Both the position numbers and the translations under genes were made by a program. The notes under the pieces were generated by a model. It had not been told where the DNA came from. It was given only the letters and a program-made list of their open reading frames with translations, and made no database searches. Shown in pieces: positions 16,434 to 24,040 of a DNA stretch of 64,000 nt (its first letter is position 1; every line of letters starts with the position of its first letter). This stretch comes from HGM13006 sp963650135 (GTDB taxonomy: Bacteria; Bacillota; Clostridia; Oscillospirales; Oscillospiraceae), in the NCBI GenBank assembly GCA_963650135.1, contig CAVJLG010000061.1:1-64000 (forward strand). Reading direction: 5' to 3'.

Positions 16434-17942
16434 TTAAACCTCAAATTCGTTCCATACTGTGTCAAGGGCATTGACCACAGCGGTATACTTTCTGAATTTT
16501 TCGCTGTAAATCCGATGCTTCTCCATGTTGGGTGCAACGGGGGGATTGATGTGTACCATGGCGGCCACCGCTTCCTCATAGCCGGAGTAAACGCCCGCAG
16601 CCACTGCCGCAGCCATGGCGCAGCCCAAAGCGCCCAATTCCGTGACCCCATCTACGGTTTCGATGGGGCAGCCCAGCACATCAGCGAACATCTGCACCCA
16701 AACAGGGGAATTCACCGCGCCCCCTGCCATACGAATGGCCGCAGGCTTTTCGGCGACAGAGAGCAGCTTGTCGATGTGTGTCCGGTGGGAATATACAACG
16801 CCCTCGTATACGGAGCGGACCAGATGGGCGGTGGTGTGGAAGCTGGTGAGCCCCACAAAACTGGCTTTTGCCAGGGCATGGGCGTTGCTGCCGTATAGAA
16901 ACGGGAGATAGTAAACGTCGCACTCCTCCGGCGGCACCTGCTCCACCAGCTGGGAAAGATAATCGTACAGGGCACGGCCCGTCAAGCCCTTGGTGTCGAT
17001 GCAGTTTTCAATGGCCCACTCCAGATTGCCTGCGCTGGTGGCGCTGCTTTCCTCCAGCAGGTAATAGCCGGGGATGGCATAAATGGAATTCATGGCAATG
17101 GCAGTGCCGGTGATGGTCTTTTCCGAAATGAACTCGTTGATGCTCCAGGTGCCGGTGATGGTGCACAGCTGGCCGGGCCGGGTCACACCACTGGCAATGG
17201 CGCAGGCGTCTACGTCAAACATACCGCCTGCCACAGGAGTGCCGGGGAGCAGACCCGTTTGACGTGCGGCTTCCGGAGTGATTACGCCGCAGTGATCGCT
17301 GGAGGCTTTTAGCCCGGGCAGCGCGTCAAATACTTCGCCGATCCCAAGGGGTTCCAGCAGTGCTCGGTCAAAGCAGGCGTTTTTTACGTCCAGCAGCGCC
17401 GAACCGGAAATATCCGTGGCCTCGGACCAGGCCTCGCCGGTGAGACGGAAGCGAATATAGTCTTTGACGGAAAACACATACTGGATGTTGCCGTAGACTT
17501 CGGGCTGATGCAGCTTCATCCAGCGCAGAAGCGGCGCTTGCTGGCAGGCCATAATCTGCTGGCAAATCTGCGGATAGACTGCCGCATGGGTGCCGTCTTC
17601 ATACCACTGCTGGACGATGCTCCAGGCGCGGTTGTCGGTGGAGCCGACGCCATGATAGGCGGGCTTTTCGTCCTTGCCCCAGAGGTACAGCCCCTTACCG
17701 TGGCCGCAGACCGCAATGCCAAGCACATCCTCCGGTGAAATGGCGGACCGTTCCAGCACCTCGCGGATGCAGGCGCAGTTTGCCTGCCAGACCTCTTCCA
17801 TATCCCGTTCGCTGTAGCCCGGCTTGGGAGAAAATACGGGGGTTTTGCGGGAGGCAACGCACAGCTCGTTCCCGCTGAGGTCGAACAGTGCGGCCTTTGT
17901 CATGGTGCCGCCGTTGTCGAGGCCAATTGCATACTGCTTCAT
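16434..17942 (-). CDS. lyxK: FGGY carbohydrate kinase, L-xylulose kinase type
   Basis: This 502-residue FGGY kinase begins with the ATP-binding strand IGLDNGGTMTKAALFD and has the substrate-loop region HGKGLYLW and the C-terminal motif GGAVNSPVWVQMFADVL. The N-terminal half closely resembles E. coli LyxK (GYSERDMEEVW, LLRWMKLHQPEVY, KDYIRFRLTG). It is predicted to phosphorylate L-xylulose, possibly L-lyxulose or a similar ketose, in the first step of the operon. It is the first gene after a LacI operator and a sigma-70 promoter. RBS GGGAGGAG. Confidence 0.88.
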   Translation of the reverse strand: MKQYAIGLDNGGTMTKAALFDLSGNELCVASRKTPVFSPKPGYSERDMEEVWQANCACIREVLERSAISPEDVLGIAVCGHGKGLYLWGKDEKPAYHGVGSTDNRAWSIVQQWYEDGTHAAVYPQICQQIMACQQAPLLRWMKLHQPEVYGNIQYVFSVKDYIRFRLTGEAWSEATDISGSALLDVKNACFDRALLEPLGIGEVFDALPGLKASSDHCGVITPEAARQTGLLPGTPVAGGMFDVDACAIASGVTRPGQLCTITGTWSINEFISEKTITGTAIAMNSIYAIPGYYLLEESSATSAGNLEWAIENCIDTKGLTGRALYDYLSQLVEQVPPEECDVYYLPFLYGSNAHALAKASFVGLTSFHTTAHLVRSVYEGVVYSHRTHIDKLLSVAEKPAAIRMAGGAVNSPVWVQMFADVLGCPIETVDGVTELGALGCAMAAAVAAGVYSGYEEAVAAMVHINPPVAPNMEKHRIYSEKFRKYTAVVNALDTVWNEFEV

Positions 17943-17963
17943 TTCAAACTCCTCCCTAAATTA

Positions 17964-17979
17964 TTGCAATCGATTGCGT
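17964..17979. promoter_or_regulatory. LacI-type operator before the kinase operon
   Basis: The sequence TTGCAATCGATTGCGT is a near-perfect match to the 16-bp palindrome at 23333-23348. It lies just downstream of the -10 element (17982-17987) of the kinase promoter, where a bound repressor would block transcription. Confidence 0.8.
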
Positions 17980-17981
17980 TT

Positions 17982-18010
17982 ATAATAGCAAAAAATTGGG
18001 AACATATCAA
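17982..18010 (-). promoter_or_regulatory. Sigma-70 promoter of the pentose operon
   Basis: On the minus strand TTGATA (18005-18010), a 17-base spacer and TATTAT (17982-17987) precede the kinase gene. Confidence 0.7.
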
Positions 18011-18072
18011 TGGGAATTTTCAATATAATTCAGTTAAAATAGATGAAACTGGGATACAATTTGAAAAATGTT

Positions 18073-18093
18073 GCGCAATCGGTTTTCTTGCGC
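18073..18093. repeat. Small inverted repeat in the lacI leader region
   Basis: GCGCAA (18073-18078) and TTGCGC (18088-18093) flank 9 bases. Its centre resembles a half operator (CAATCGG), so it may be an auxiliary repressor site. Confidence 0.3.
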
Positions 18094-18113
18094 GGCCTGT
18101 TTGTTGCAAATTG

Positions 18114-18142
18114 TTGCAATCTGGTTGCAAAAGGTATATAAT
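18114..18142 (+). promoter_or_regulatory. lacI promoter with overlapping operator
   Basis: TTGCAA (18114-18119), a 17-base spacer and TATAAT (18137-18142) form a strong promoter. The sequence TTGCAATCTGGTTGCAA (18114-18130) overlaps the -35 and resembles the LacI operator with a wider centre, which points to autorepression. Confidence 0.7.
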
Positions 18143-18219
18143 GATTAAAAATAAAACTTTGTACCAATATGGTTTCCCAAGCAACGCCCCCTTTTGGTTA
18201 CGAGGAATAAGGAGCCGCT

Positions 18220-19221
18220 ATGACAATTTACGATATTGCAAAGTGTGCCGGCGTTTCTGCCAGCACCGTTTCCCGGGTGCTCAACAACAAGCCGGGGGTG
18301 AACCGAGAAACCCGCGCAAGAATAGAAAAGCTGCTGGTGGAAAACCACTTTGCCCCCAATGCGTCGGCCCAGGGGCTGGTGAGTCAGTCCTCCCGGATTA
18401 TTGGCATTATGATGTCGGATATCCGCACCATGCACCATGCAGAGAGCGCCTATTATGTGGAGCAGGCGCTGCAAAAGGCCGGGTATTCCTGCCTGATTGT
18501 CAACTGCGGCTTTACCGATGAATCCAGGGAAGAGGGGCTTCGGCTTTTGGCCTCCCGGCGGGCAGAGGCAGTGGTGCTCATTGGCTCTACCTTTCAGTCC
18601 GAGAAGATCAAAAAGTCCATTCAGCTGCTGCTGGGGGACCGCCCGATTATTCTGGAAAACGGCGTGATTGACCTGCCCAATGTCTACAGCGTGGTGGCCG
18701 ATGAGGAGCACGGGGTTGCAGCCTGTCTGGAGCTGCTGTTTACCAAGGGTCGCAAGCACCCCTGCTATATCAATATGAACACGACCCCCAGTAACCTGCT
18801 GAAGCTTCGGGGATTTTCCCACGTTTGGAAGGAGCACTTCCCCGGGACGGAGCCCCATGTCATCGACATCCCCCGCCGGGACGACTGCGATGAGTGGAAG
18901 GCCTGCTATGAGGCGGTGAAAGAGCTGTTTTCCGAGGAGCAGGAGATTGATTCCCTTATTTTCTCCACGGACCAGCTGGCCAATGCGGGGATGCGCGCCC
19001 TACAGGATCGCGGCATTCGCATTCCTGAGGATGTGGCGATTATCGGCATTGACAACTCCATCTATTCGCAGCTATGTTCCCCGCAGATGACGGTGCTGAA
19101 CAATAAAATGCCTGAGCTTAGCATTACCTGCTCCAATGTGCTGCTGCAAATCCTTGGCGGCCAGACGGTGTCCAACCGGTTGATGGTGGTTTCGGAGATC
19201 ATTGAGCGCGGCACTACTTGA
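18220..19221 (+). CDS. LacI-family transcriptional repressor
   Basis: This 333-residue regulator has the classical N-terminal helix-turn-helix and hinge (IYDIAKCAGVSASTVSRVLN, then RARIEKLLVENHFAPNASAQGL). A sugar-binding periplasmic-type domain follows with IIGIMMSDI and a terminal core DVAIIGIDNS. It lies between the pentose operon and the hydroxyacid-dehydrogenase operon, both of which carry the same palindromic operator, and has a similar site in its own promoter. The inducer is probably a ketopentose or its phosphate. RBS AAGGAG, ATG at 18220. Confidence 0.95.
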   Translation: MTIYDIAKCAGVSASTVSRVLNNKPGVNRETRARIEKLLVENHFAPNASAQGLVSQSSRIIGIMMSDIRTMHHAESAYYVEQALQKAGYSCLIVNCGFTDESREEGLRLLASRRAEAVVLIGSTFQSEKIKKSIQLLLGDRPIILENGVIDLPNVYSVVADEEHGVAACLELLFTKGRKHPCYINMNTTPSNLLKLRGFSHVWKEHFPGTEPHVIDIPRRDDCDEWKACYEAVKELFSEEQEIDSLIFSTDQLANAGMRALQDRGIRIPEDVAIIGIDNSIYSQLCSPQMTVLNNKMPELSITCSNVLLQILGGQTVSNRLMVVSEIIERGTT

Positions 19222-19250
19222 GCAAACAAAACAATATTTCAATATGGCAG

Positions 19251-19285
19251 AAACCCCTGAGATCGATGATGACCTCAGGGGTTTT
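19251..19285. terminator. Bidirectional terminator between lacI and the NHL gene
   Basis: An 11-bp stem (19251-19261 with 19274-19284) with T- and A-rich flanks lies between two convergent genes. Confidence 0.8.
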
Positions 19286-19343
19286 GTGATCGGGGAAATC
19301 AGTGGTTTTTACACGGCGGAATCAGCGCCGAAAATCGCAAAAA

Positions 19344-20399
19344 TCAGTGAATTCTCTTCAGCTGAATGACCTGATGGTCGGCGTTTGCATGGGTGGGGAA
19401 CAGGAACAGGTCGCCTCTGCTGTTGTGGCAGATGCCGTGTGCCTTCAGGTCGCTGTTGAAGTAGCCGTGCTTTGCAACGATCTCAAAGTCATCGTTGAAG
19501 ACGGTGATATAGCCGCCGCGACCAGCCACATACATATACTCGCCGTCATAGGTCAGACCGGAGGGCTGACCCAGCATGCCGGTGATGTAGGCGGCAATGG
19601 TGCCATCGGGATTAAAGACGGTTACGGCGTCACCATCGCGGTCAGCCGCCCAAACCCGGTCCTTGCTGTCGCAGGCAACGGCGTGCACGATGAAGAACTT
19701 GCCGGGGCCGGGGGTGTAGTTGCCGTTTTCGTCATGGGAGGGCTCGCCCCAGCTGGAAACCAGGGTGCCGTCGGGGTTGAAGGTGTGAACGGCGCAGTTG
19801 CCATAGCCGTCGCCGAAGATACGCTGACCCTTGCTGTTGATGCAGCAGGAGGTGACGCAGTTAAAGGGTGCACCGCGACGCTTGATGGTCTTCCAGGCCT
19901 CGTAATCAGCCCACTTGCCGCTGGAATAAACGGCCTCAGTCTCCGGGAGAATCAGCTTGCCATAACGGCGCTGACGACGCCAGACGAGATTGTCGTAGCC
20001 GGTGTCGCTGGGAACGCCGCGGTTGCCGTATTCCTGTACCAGCTCGCCGTCGGTGGTCATCTCAACGGCGCAGTGCATAAAGGCGTTGGTAATCAGCATG
20101 TTGCCCTCGGGGGTAATGCAGCCAAAGTGCGGGGTCTGCACATACTTGCCGGTGGGGATGCGCTGAATGAGGTTGCCTTCCACGTCGCACTTCATGATAG
20201 TGGAGCGTCCGTCGCGCATCATGATATAAACGTTGTCGTCCTTGTCGCAGAAGCCGGAGGAGACATCGGTAAACTGGATGTCGGGGTCGTCTTCCAGATA
20301 CTTGGGGAAATCGGCAATGAACTCATACTTGAAGCCGCTGTTTTCAACGAAAACCTTCCAGTCCTTGTCGCGGTTTACGGGTACCTTTACTTCGATCAT
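19344..20399 (-). CDS. NHL-type six-bladed beta-propeller protein
   Basis: This protein of about 351 residues has six NHL-like repeats ending in motifs such as VDCEGNLI-like turns, GEPSHDENGNYTPGPGKF and AVACDSKDRVWAADRDGDAV. It has no signal peptide. The start at 20399 (MIEVKVPV) is preferred because AAAGGATGG lies just upstream; an ATG 12 bases earlier falls inside that ribosome site. It is the last gene of the operon with a solute-binding protein and a 2-hydroxyacid dehydrogenase. The function is unknown; similar propellers act as lactonases or peptidylglycine-lyase-like enzymes. Confidence 0.75.
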   Translation of the reverse strand: MIEVKVPVNRDKDWKVFVENSGFKYEFIADFPKYLEDDPDIQFTDVSSGFCDKDDNVYIMMRDGRSTIMKCDVEGNLIQRIPTGKYVQTPHFGCITPEGNMLITNAFMHCAVEMTTDGELVQEYGNRGVPSDTGYDNLVWRRQRRYGKLILPETEAVYSSGKWADYEAWKTIKRRGAPFNCVTSCCINSKGQRIFGDGYGNCAVHTFNPDGTLVSSWGEPSHDENGNYTPGPGKFFIVHAVACDSKDRVWAADRDGDAVTVFNPDGTIAAYITGMLGQPSGLTYDGEYMYVAGRGGYITVFNDDFEIVAKHGYFNSDLKAHGICHNSRGDLFLFPTHANADHQVIQLKRIH

Positions 20400-20447
20400 T
20401 TGCAATACCATCCTTTCATCATGTCAATTGGTGGATCAGTGATGAAA

Positions 20448-21446
20448 TCACTGACGAGGGTTATTCTTATAATCCGGATTCAGCAGGTCCGCACGGGACA
20501 GAGCCTTTCCGGCAAAGAAATCAGCAACAATGTCAACGCCCTTCTGATAGGTATACCAGAGAGACTCGTAGGTCTGGCTGGAAAGATGGGGCGTTAAAAT
20601 GATGTTGTCCAGCTCAAGCAGCTTGGAGCTGGTGGGCAGGGGCTCCACTGCAAAAACGTCCAGGCCTGCGCCTGCAATGCGATTTTCCTTGAGGGCGGTA
20701 TACAGGGCGTCTTCGTCCACAATATTGCCCCGGGCGGTGCAGGTGATGACGGCGGACTTCTTCATCATGCCGAGATACTTTTCCCCGATCAGGTGATGGG
20801 TTTCGGGGGTGTAGGGCAGATGGACGCTGATGGCGTCACAGGTGGAGAAAATCTCGTCCAAATCGGTGAATCGCACGCCATACTGGGCAGCGGCTTCCTC
20901 ATTGTGATAGGTGTCATAGGCCAGCAGCTCGCAGTCAAAGCCCTGGAGGATCTTGGCCAGCGCAATGCCGATGTTGCCAAAGCCCAGGATACCAACGCGG
21001 CTGCCCTGAATTTCGGTGCCGATGTTCTTCGTCCAAACGCCGCTTTCAACGATTTTACGGTTTTGCAGCACAGAGCGCTTCGCTGCCATAATGTGCATCA
21101 GCGCCATCTCTGCAACACCGGTCTTATTGGCGCCGGTGGTGCGGGTACAGGCGATGCCATGGGCGGTGGCGTCGGGGAGGTTTACCTTGTCGAAGCCCAC
21201 GCCGAACCGGACCAGCAGCTTGCAGCGGTCGTTCATCCGAGAGAAAATCTTTTCGTCATAGGGCTCCACATCAATCATGCCGGCATCGGCATTGTTGAGC
21301 TCTGCAATGACGGTATCTACATTGTAGGGCTTCTGGGGAACCCATACAAAGTCAATGCCCTTGGTTGCGGCATATTCCTTCACCTTCTGATTCAATTCGT
21401 CAAAGGTGGGATTGTGCTCACCAAAGAATGAAACAAATTTGACCAT
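20448..21446 (-). CDS. D-isomer 2-hydroxyacid dehydrogenase
   Basis: This 332-residue NAD-dependent dehydrogenase has the Rossmann motif GILGFGNIGIALAKIL and the catalytic set Arg in TARGNIVDE, Glu in VEPLPTSS and His in LTPHLSSQT. It belongs with SerA/hydroxypyruvate-reductase-like enzymes that interconvert 2-keto and 2-hydroxy acids. The start at 21446 (MVKFVSFF) follows AAAGGA; the open frame extends 66 codons upstream without support. In this operon it may handle a sugar acid. It lies 104 bases after the solute-binding gene, with a stem-loop between them. Confidence 0.9.
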   Translation of the reverse strand: MVKFVSFFGEHNPTFDELNQKVKEYAATKGIDFVWVPQKPYNVDTVIAELNNADAGMIDVEPYDEKIFSRMNDRCKLLVRFGVGFDKVNLPDATAHGIACTRTTGANKTGVAEMALMHIMAAKRSVLQNRKIVESGVWTKNIGTEIQGSRVGILGFGNIGIALAKILQGFDCELLAYDTYHNEEAAAQYGVRFTDLDEIFSTCDAISVHLPYTPETHHLIGEKYLGMMKKSAVITCTARGNIVDEDALYTALKENRIAGAGLDVFAVEPLPTSSKLLELDNIILTPHLSSQTYESLWYTYQKGVDIVADFFAGKALSRADLLNPDYKNNPRQ

Positions 21447-21490
21447 ATTTTGCATCCTTTCCGTTTGCGGTGGTGATTCGTGTGCCCTTA

Positions 21491-21522
21491 CAGAACAAGC
21501 AGCACGGAGATGTGCTGCTTGT
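21491..21522 (-). promoter_or_regulatory. Intercistronic stem-loop
   Basis: Arms GAACAAGCAGCAC (21491-21503) and GTGCTGCTTGTTC (21510-21522) form a strong stem without a T-run, between the binding-protein gene and the dehydrogenase gene. Such stems usually protect binding-protein mRNA and lower expression of the distal genes. Confidence 0.55.
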
Positions 21523-21550
21523 TCAAAAGGAAACGAGGGAGAATAAGCGG

Positions 21551-23272
21551 TTATCTGTTCTCGAATCTGTCCACAGCGGCCTGCTGGATTGCAATTGCCT
21601 CGTCGATGTTCAGATTCTTGATGTTTGCAACGTAAGTATCCCAATCTGCCAGGTCGCTTTCACCGGTGATGAATGCGGGGATCTGCTGATCGACATAGGT
21701 TTCAATGTCGGACATAATTGCGGAATACTCGTCGCCCTCTTCTGCGGTGCGGGAAATGTAGCTGGAGATGTCCCAAGCGTTGTCGCGGTTGGAATCCCAG
21801 GTGCCGCGGTCGATGATGTCATAGCCGTTATCTACGCCGGAGGTTACGATACGGAGCACGCGGAAGGCCAGAGACATGCCGGTGTAGACATTCCGCATGG
21901 CGCGCATGGAGCCGAGATCGTTGTTGAGAATCATATCGGTGTAGATGGGCTGGCCTTCGTCGTTGTAGTTAAAGGTTTCGCCCTCAATGCCGTAGCTGGA
22001 GAGCAGGGTAGCCTCGTCGGAGTACCACCAGTCGCACCATGCCACGCAAGTCTCGGGGTCCTTGCAGGAGGCGGATACGACAACGCCATAGCGGTTTACG
22101 TTGGAGCCTCTGCCGCCTACATGAATCTGCTCAGTGCCGGTCTTGGTCATGTCCTTGATGGCCAGAGGCGTGAAATTGGGGTCGGTGGCGGAGTCTTTCC
22201 AGCTGTCGTCGCCGCGATAGTTGGCGTTCCATACGCCGCACTGGTCGGAGACGATGGGGGTAGAGTCAAACATCAGGGAGAATTCGGAGGTGGAGATGAA
22301 GTCGGAGGTAATCAGACCCTCTTCATACCAGCGGTGCATCATCTCAAGGTAGTCGCGCATGCCGTCTTCGATGGGGCCGTACTTTACAACGCCGTCCTGG
22401 TTATAGAAGCTGGCGCTGACGTCATAGCCGCCCATCAGAACATAGCTGGAGAAGAAGCCGTCGCTGGTGAGCAGCAGGGGCATCTTGGGGTTGTATTCAT
22501 CCTTAAATGCGGTCAGGACATTTTCCATCTCGTCGAAGGTGGTGGGAGCCTCCAGGTTCAGCGCTTCGAGCCAGTCCTGACGGAGCCAAAGACCTGCGCG
22601 GGGGCCCTCGTCGGCGTCGCCAATCAGGAAATAGAAGGAGCCAACGGTGCCGGAGTCGGTTGCAGTCTCGCGGGCAATCTGCTTGTTGGAGTTACGGATG
22701 GCGGCAAAGTTCGGGGCATAGCCGTCTTCGAGATAACCGGTGAGATCGGTAATGAGATCCTCTTCGATGGCGTGGTCCAGACCCTTGGTGTAGTATTCGC
22801 CGAAGCCCTGGATGATATCGGGCAGGTCGCCGGAAGCCAGCATCAGGTTGAACTGCTCTTCTACGGCCAGGAAGGAAACTTCTCTAAAGTTGATGGCAAC
22901 GTTGGTTTCTGCCTCGGCAGTTTTCATCACCAGGTTGTCGGCATAGGAGTCCATCAGCTCGGCACCGTCGCCCTCCGGTGCAATGAAGTAGCTGAACTCA
23001 ACGCGATCTTCCAGCGGGAAGGTGATGATGGCCTCGTCACCAACAGCCGCGGTGAGATTGGCCATATCGGCATCGGTAGCGTTTCCAGCAGTGGAGTCTT
23101 CCTCCGATGCAGCGGGAGCGGCTTCGGATACAGCAGCCTCGGTGGGGGCTGCGGCCTCGGAAGCGGTGTCGGCAGCAGGAGCCGACGATGCATCGCTATT
23201 GCCGCAGCCGGCCATTAGGCCTAGGAGCATGGCGGCAGACAGCAGCATGCAGGACAGTTTTGTGGGTTTCAT
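21551..23272 (-). CDS. Extracellular solute-binding lipoprotein
   Basis: This 573-residue precursor has a signal peptide with lipobox LMAGC (Cys near residue 23), a Ser/Ala/Glu-rich linker of about 50 residues and a large family-1-type binding domain (LASGDLPDIIQGFGEYYTKGLDHA; C-terminal GESDLADWDTYVANIKNLNIDE). It is the first gene of an operon under a perfect LacI-type palindrome, so it probably binds the sugar whose catabolism is encoded at 11.5-17.9 kb. No permease is encoded with it. RBS GGAGGA. Confidence 0.9.
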   Translation of the reverse strand: MKPTKLSCMLLSAAMLLGLMAGCGNSDASSAPAADTASEAAAPTEAAVSEAAPAASEEDSTAGNATDADMANLTAAVGDEAIITFPLEDRVEFSYFIAPEGDGAELMDSYADNLVMKTAEAETNVAINFREVSFLAVEEQFNLMLASGDLPDIIQGFGEYYTKGLDHAIEEDLITDLTGYLEDGYAPNFAAIRNSNKQIARETATDSGTVGSFYFLIGDADEGPRAGLWLRQDWLEALNLEAPTTFDEMENVLTAFKDEYNPKMPLLLTSDGFFSSYVLMGGYDVSASFYNQDGVVKYGPIEDGMRDYLEMMHRWYEEGLITSDFISTSEFSLMFDSTPIVSDQCGVWNANYRGDDSWKDSATDPNFTPLAIKDMTKTGTEQIHVGGRGSNVNRYGVVVSASCKDPETCVAWCDWWYSDEATLLSSYGIEGETFNYNDEGQPIYTDMILNNDLGSMRAMRNVYTGMSLAFRVLRIVTSGVDNGYDIIDRGTWDSNRDNAWDISSYISRTAEEGDEYSAIMSDIETYVDQQIPAFITGESDLADWDTYVANIKNLNIDEAIAIQQAAVDRFENR

Positions 23273-23332
23273 GTGGATCCTCCTTCATTTTGCGTGGGGT
23301 ATCTTGCCAGAATGATAATTCTTGCTGCGATC

Positions 23333-23348
23333 TTGCAATCGATTGCAA
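23333..23348. promoter_or_regulatory. LacI-type operator (perfect 16-bp palindrome)
   Basis: TTGCAATCGATTGCAA is perfectly palindromic and lies just downstream of the -10 of the solute-binding gene promoter, the same arrangement as before the kinase operon. A weaker copy (TTAGCAATCGATTTCT, 23473-23488) lies 140 bases upstream and could allow looping. Confidence 0.85.
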
Positions 23349-23360
23349 CTATCTGAAGAT

Positions 23361-23389
23361 ATAATAACATGGCATTATGTACTTCGCAA
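23361..23389 (-). promoter_or_regulatory. Sigma-70 promoter of the solute-binding operon
   Basis: On the minus strand TTGCGA (23384-23389), a 17-base spacer and TATTAT (23361-23366) precede the gene. Confidence 0.65.
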
Positions 23390-23394
23390 TAGTA

Positions 23395-24040
23395 AAAATG
23401 TCATAAAATCCACATAAAAATTGGGCATAAATTACATGGGACAAACGAAACTCGTGAAATGCTATAAAATTTTTAGCAATCGATTTCTGCTTGGCGCATT
23501 CCACTGATTTGCAGAAATTTGCAAGCCGGGACAGCGACATTCCACCGTGCAGAACATGAGTCTTGCACCGCAGTCAAGCGAATGTGTTTCGCCGCCTGCA
23601 TCCGTTATAGATTACGGTGTTTGCGGTGCTGGCAGGTTTCTTCGGTTCCCATACAGGCCTGGGCGGTTTCGTGGTGCGCCAGCCGCAGGGAAATCTGTTT
23701 ACCGGCTTTTTTACTGCAATGGAGAATAAGCAGAAAATGGATAAATTTGCAGGAAATTTTCTTGGAAAATTCATTTTGAACCGCAAAAAGCAAATGGGAT
23801 TGACCTTTCATGCTGTACTTTTTTGCATTACAGTTATAAAAGGTCAATGGAAGAACATCATTCGTTATTGTTGTATATACTAAAAAGTCGATATAATGGA
23901 GCTAAATCTTGTGTGTTTCTGCATAGAAACGGTGAAAACGGGCGTGAAACGGGAGGACGGGGTGTCACTGCTCTGCACGCAGCCATTCACCTATGCGATG
24001 CAGCATCAATGCAGGAAATATGCCCAAAGGGGAGAAAAAC
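23395..24040. other. Long intergenic region between divergent binding-protein genes
   Basis: No convincing gene is seen in about 640 bases. The region holds the weak operator copy at 23473-23488. A plus-strand promoter candidate has TTGTTG (23868-23873), an 18-base spacer and TATAAT (23892-23897) and would give a leader of about 140 bases before the gene at 24041. Short open frames in the middle (about 23519-23883) overlap one another and have no ribosome sites or recognisable domains. The base composition of the last part is more AT-rich than the flanking genes. Confidence 0.4.

Noticed and set aside
23519..23883. Overlapping short frames in the long intergenic region
   Set aside because: Several frames on both strands compete, none has a ribosome site at the right distance and none shows a known family.
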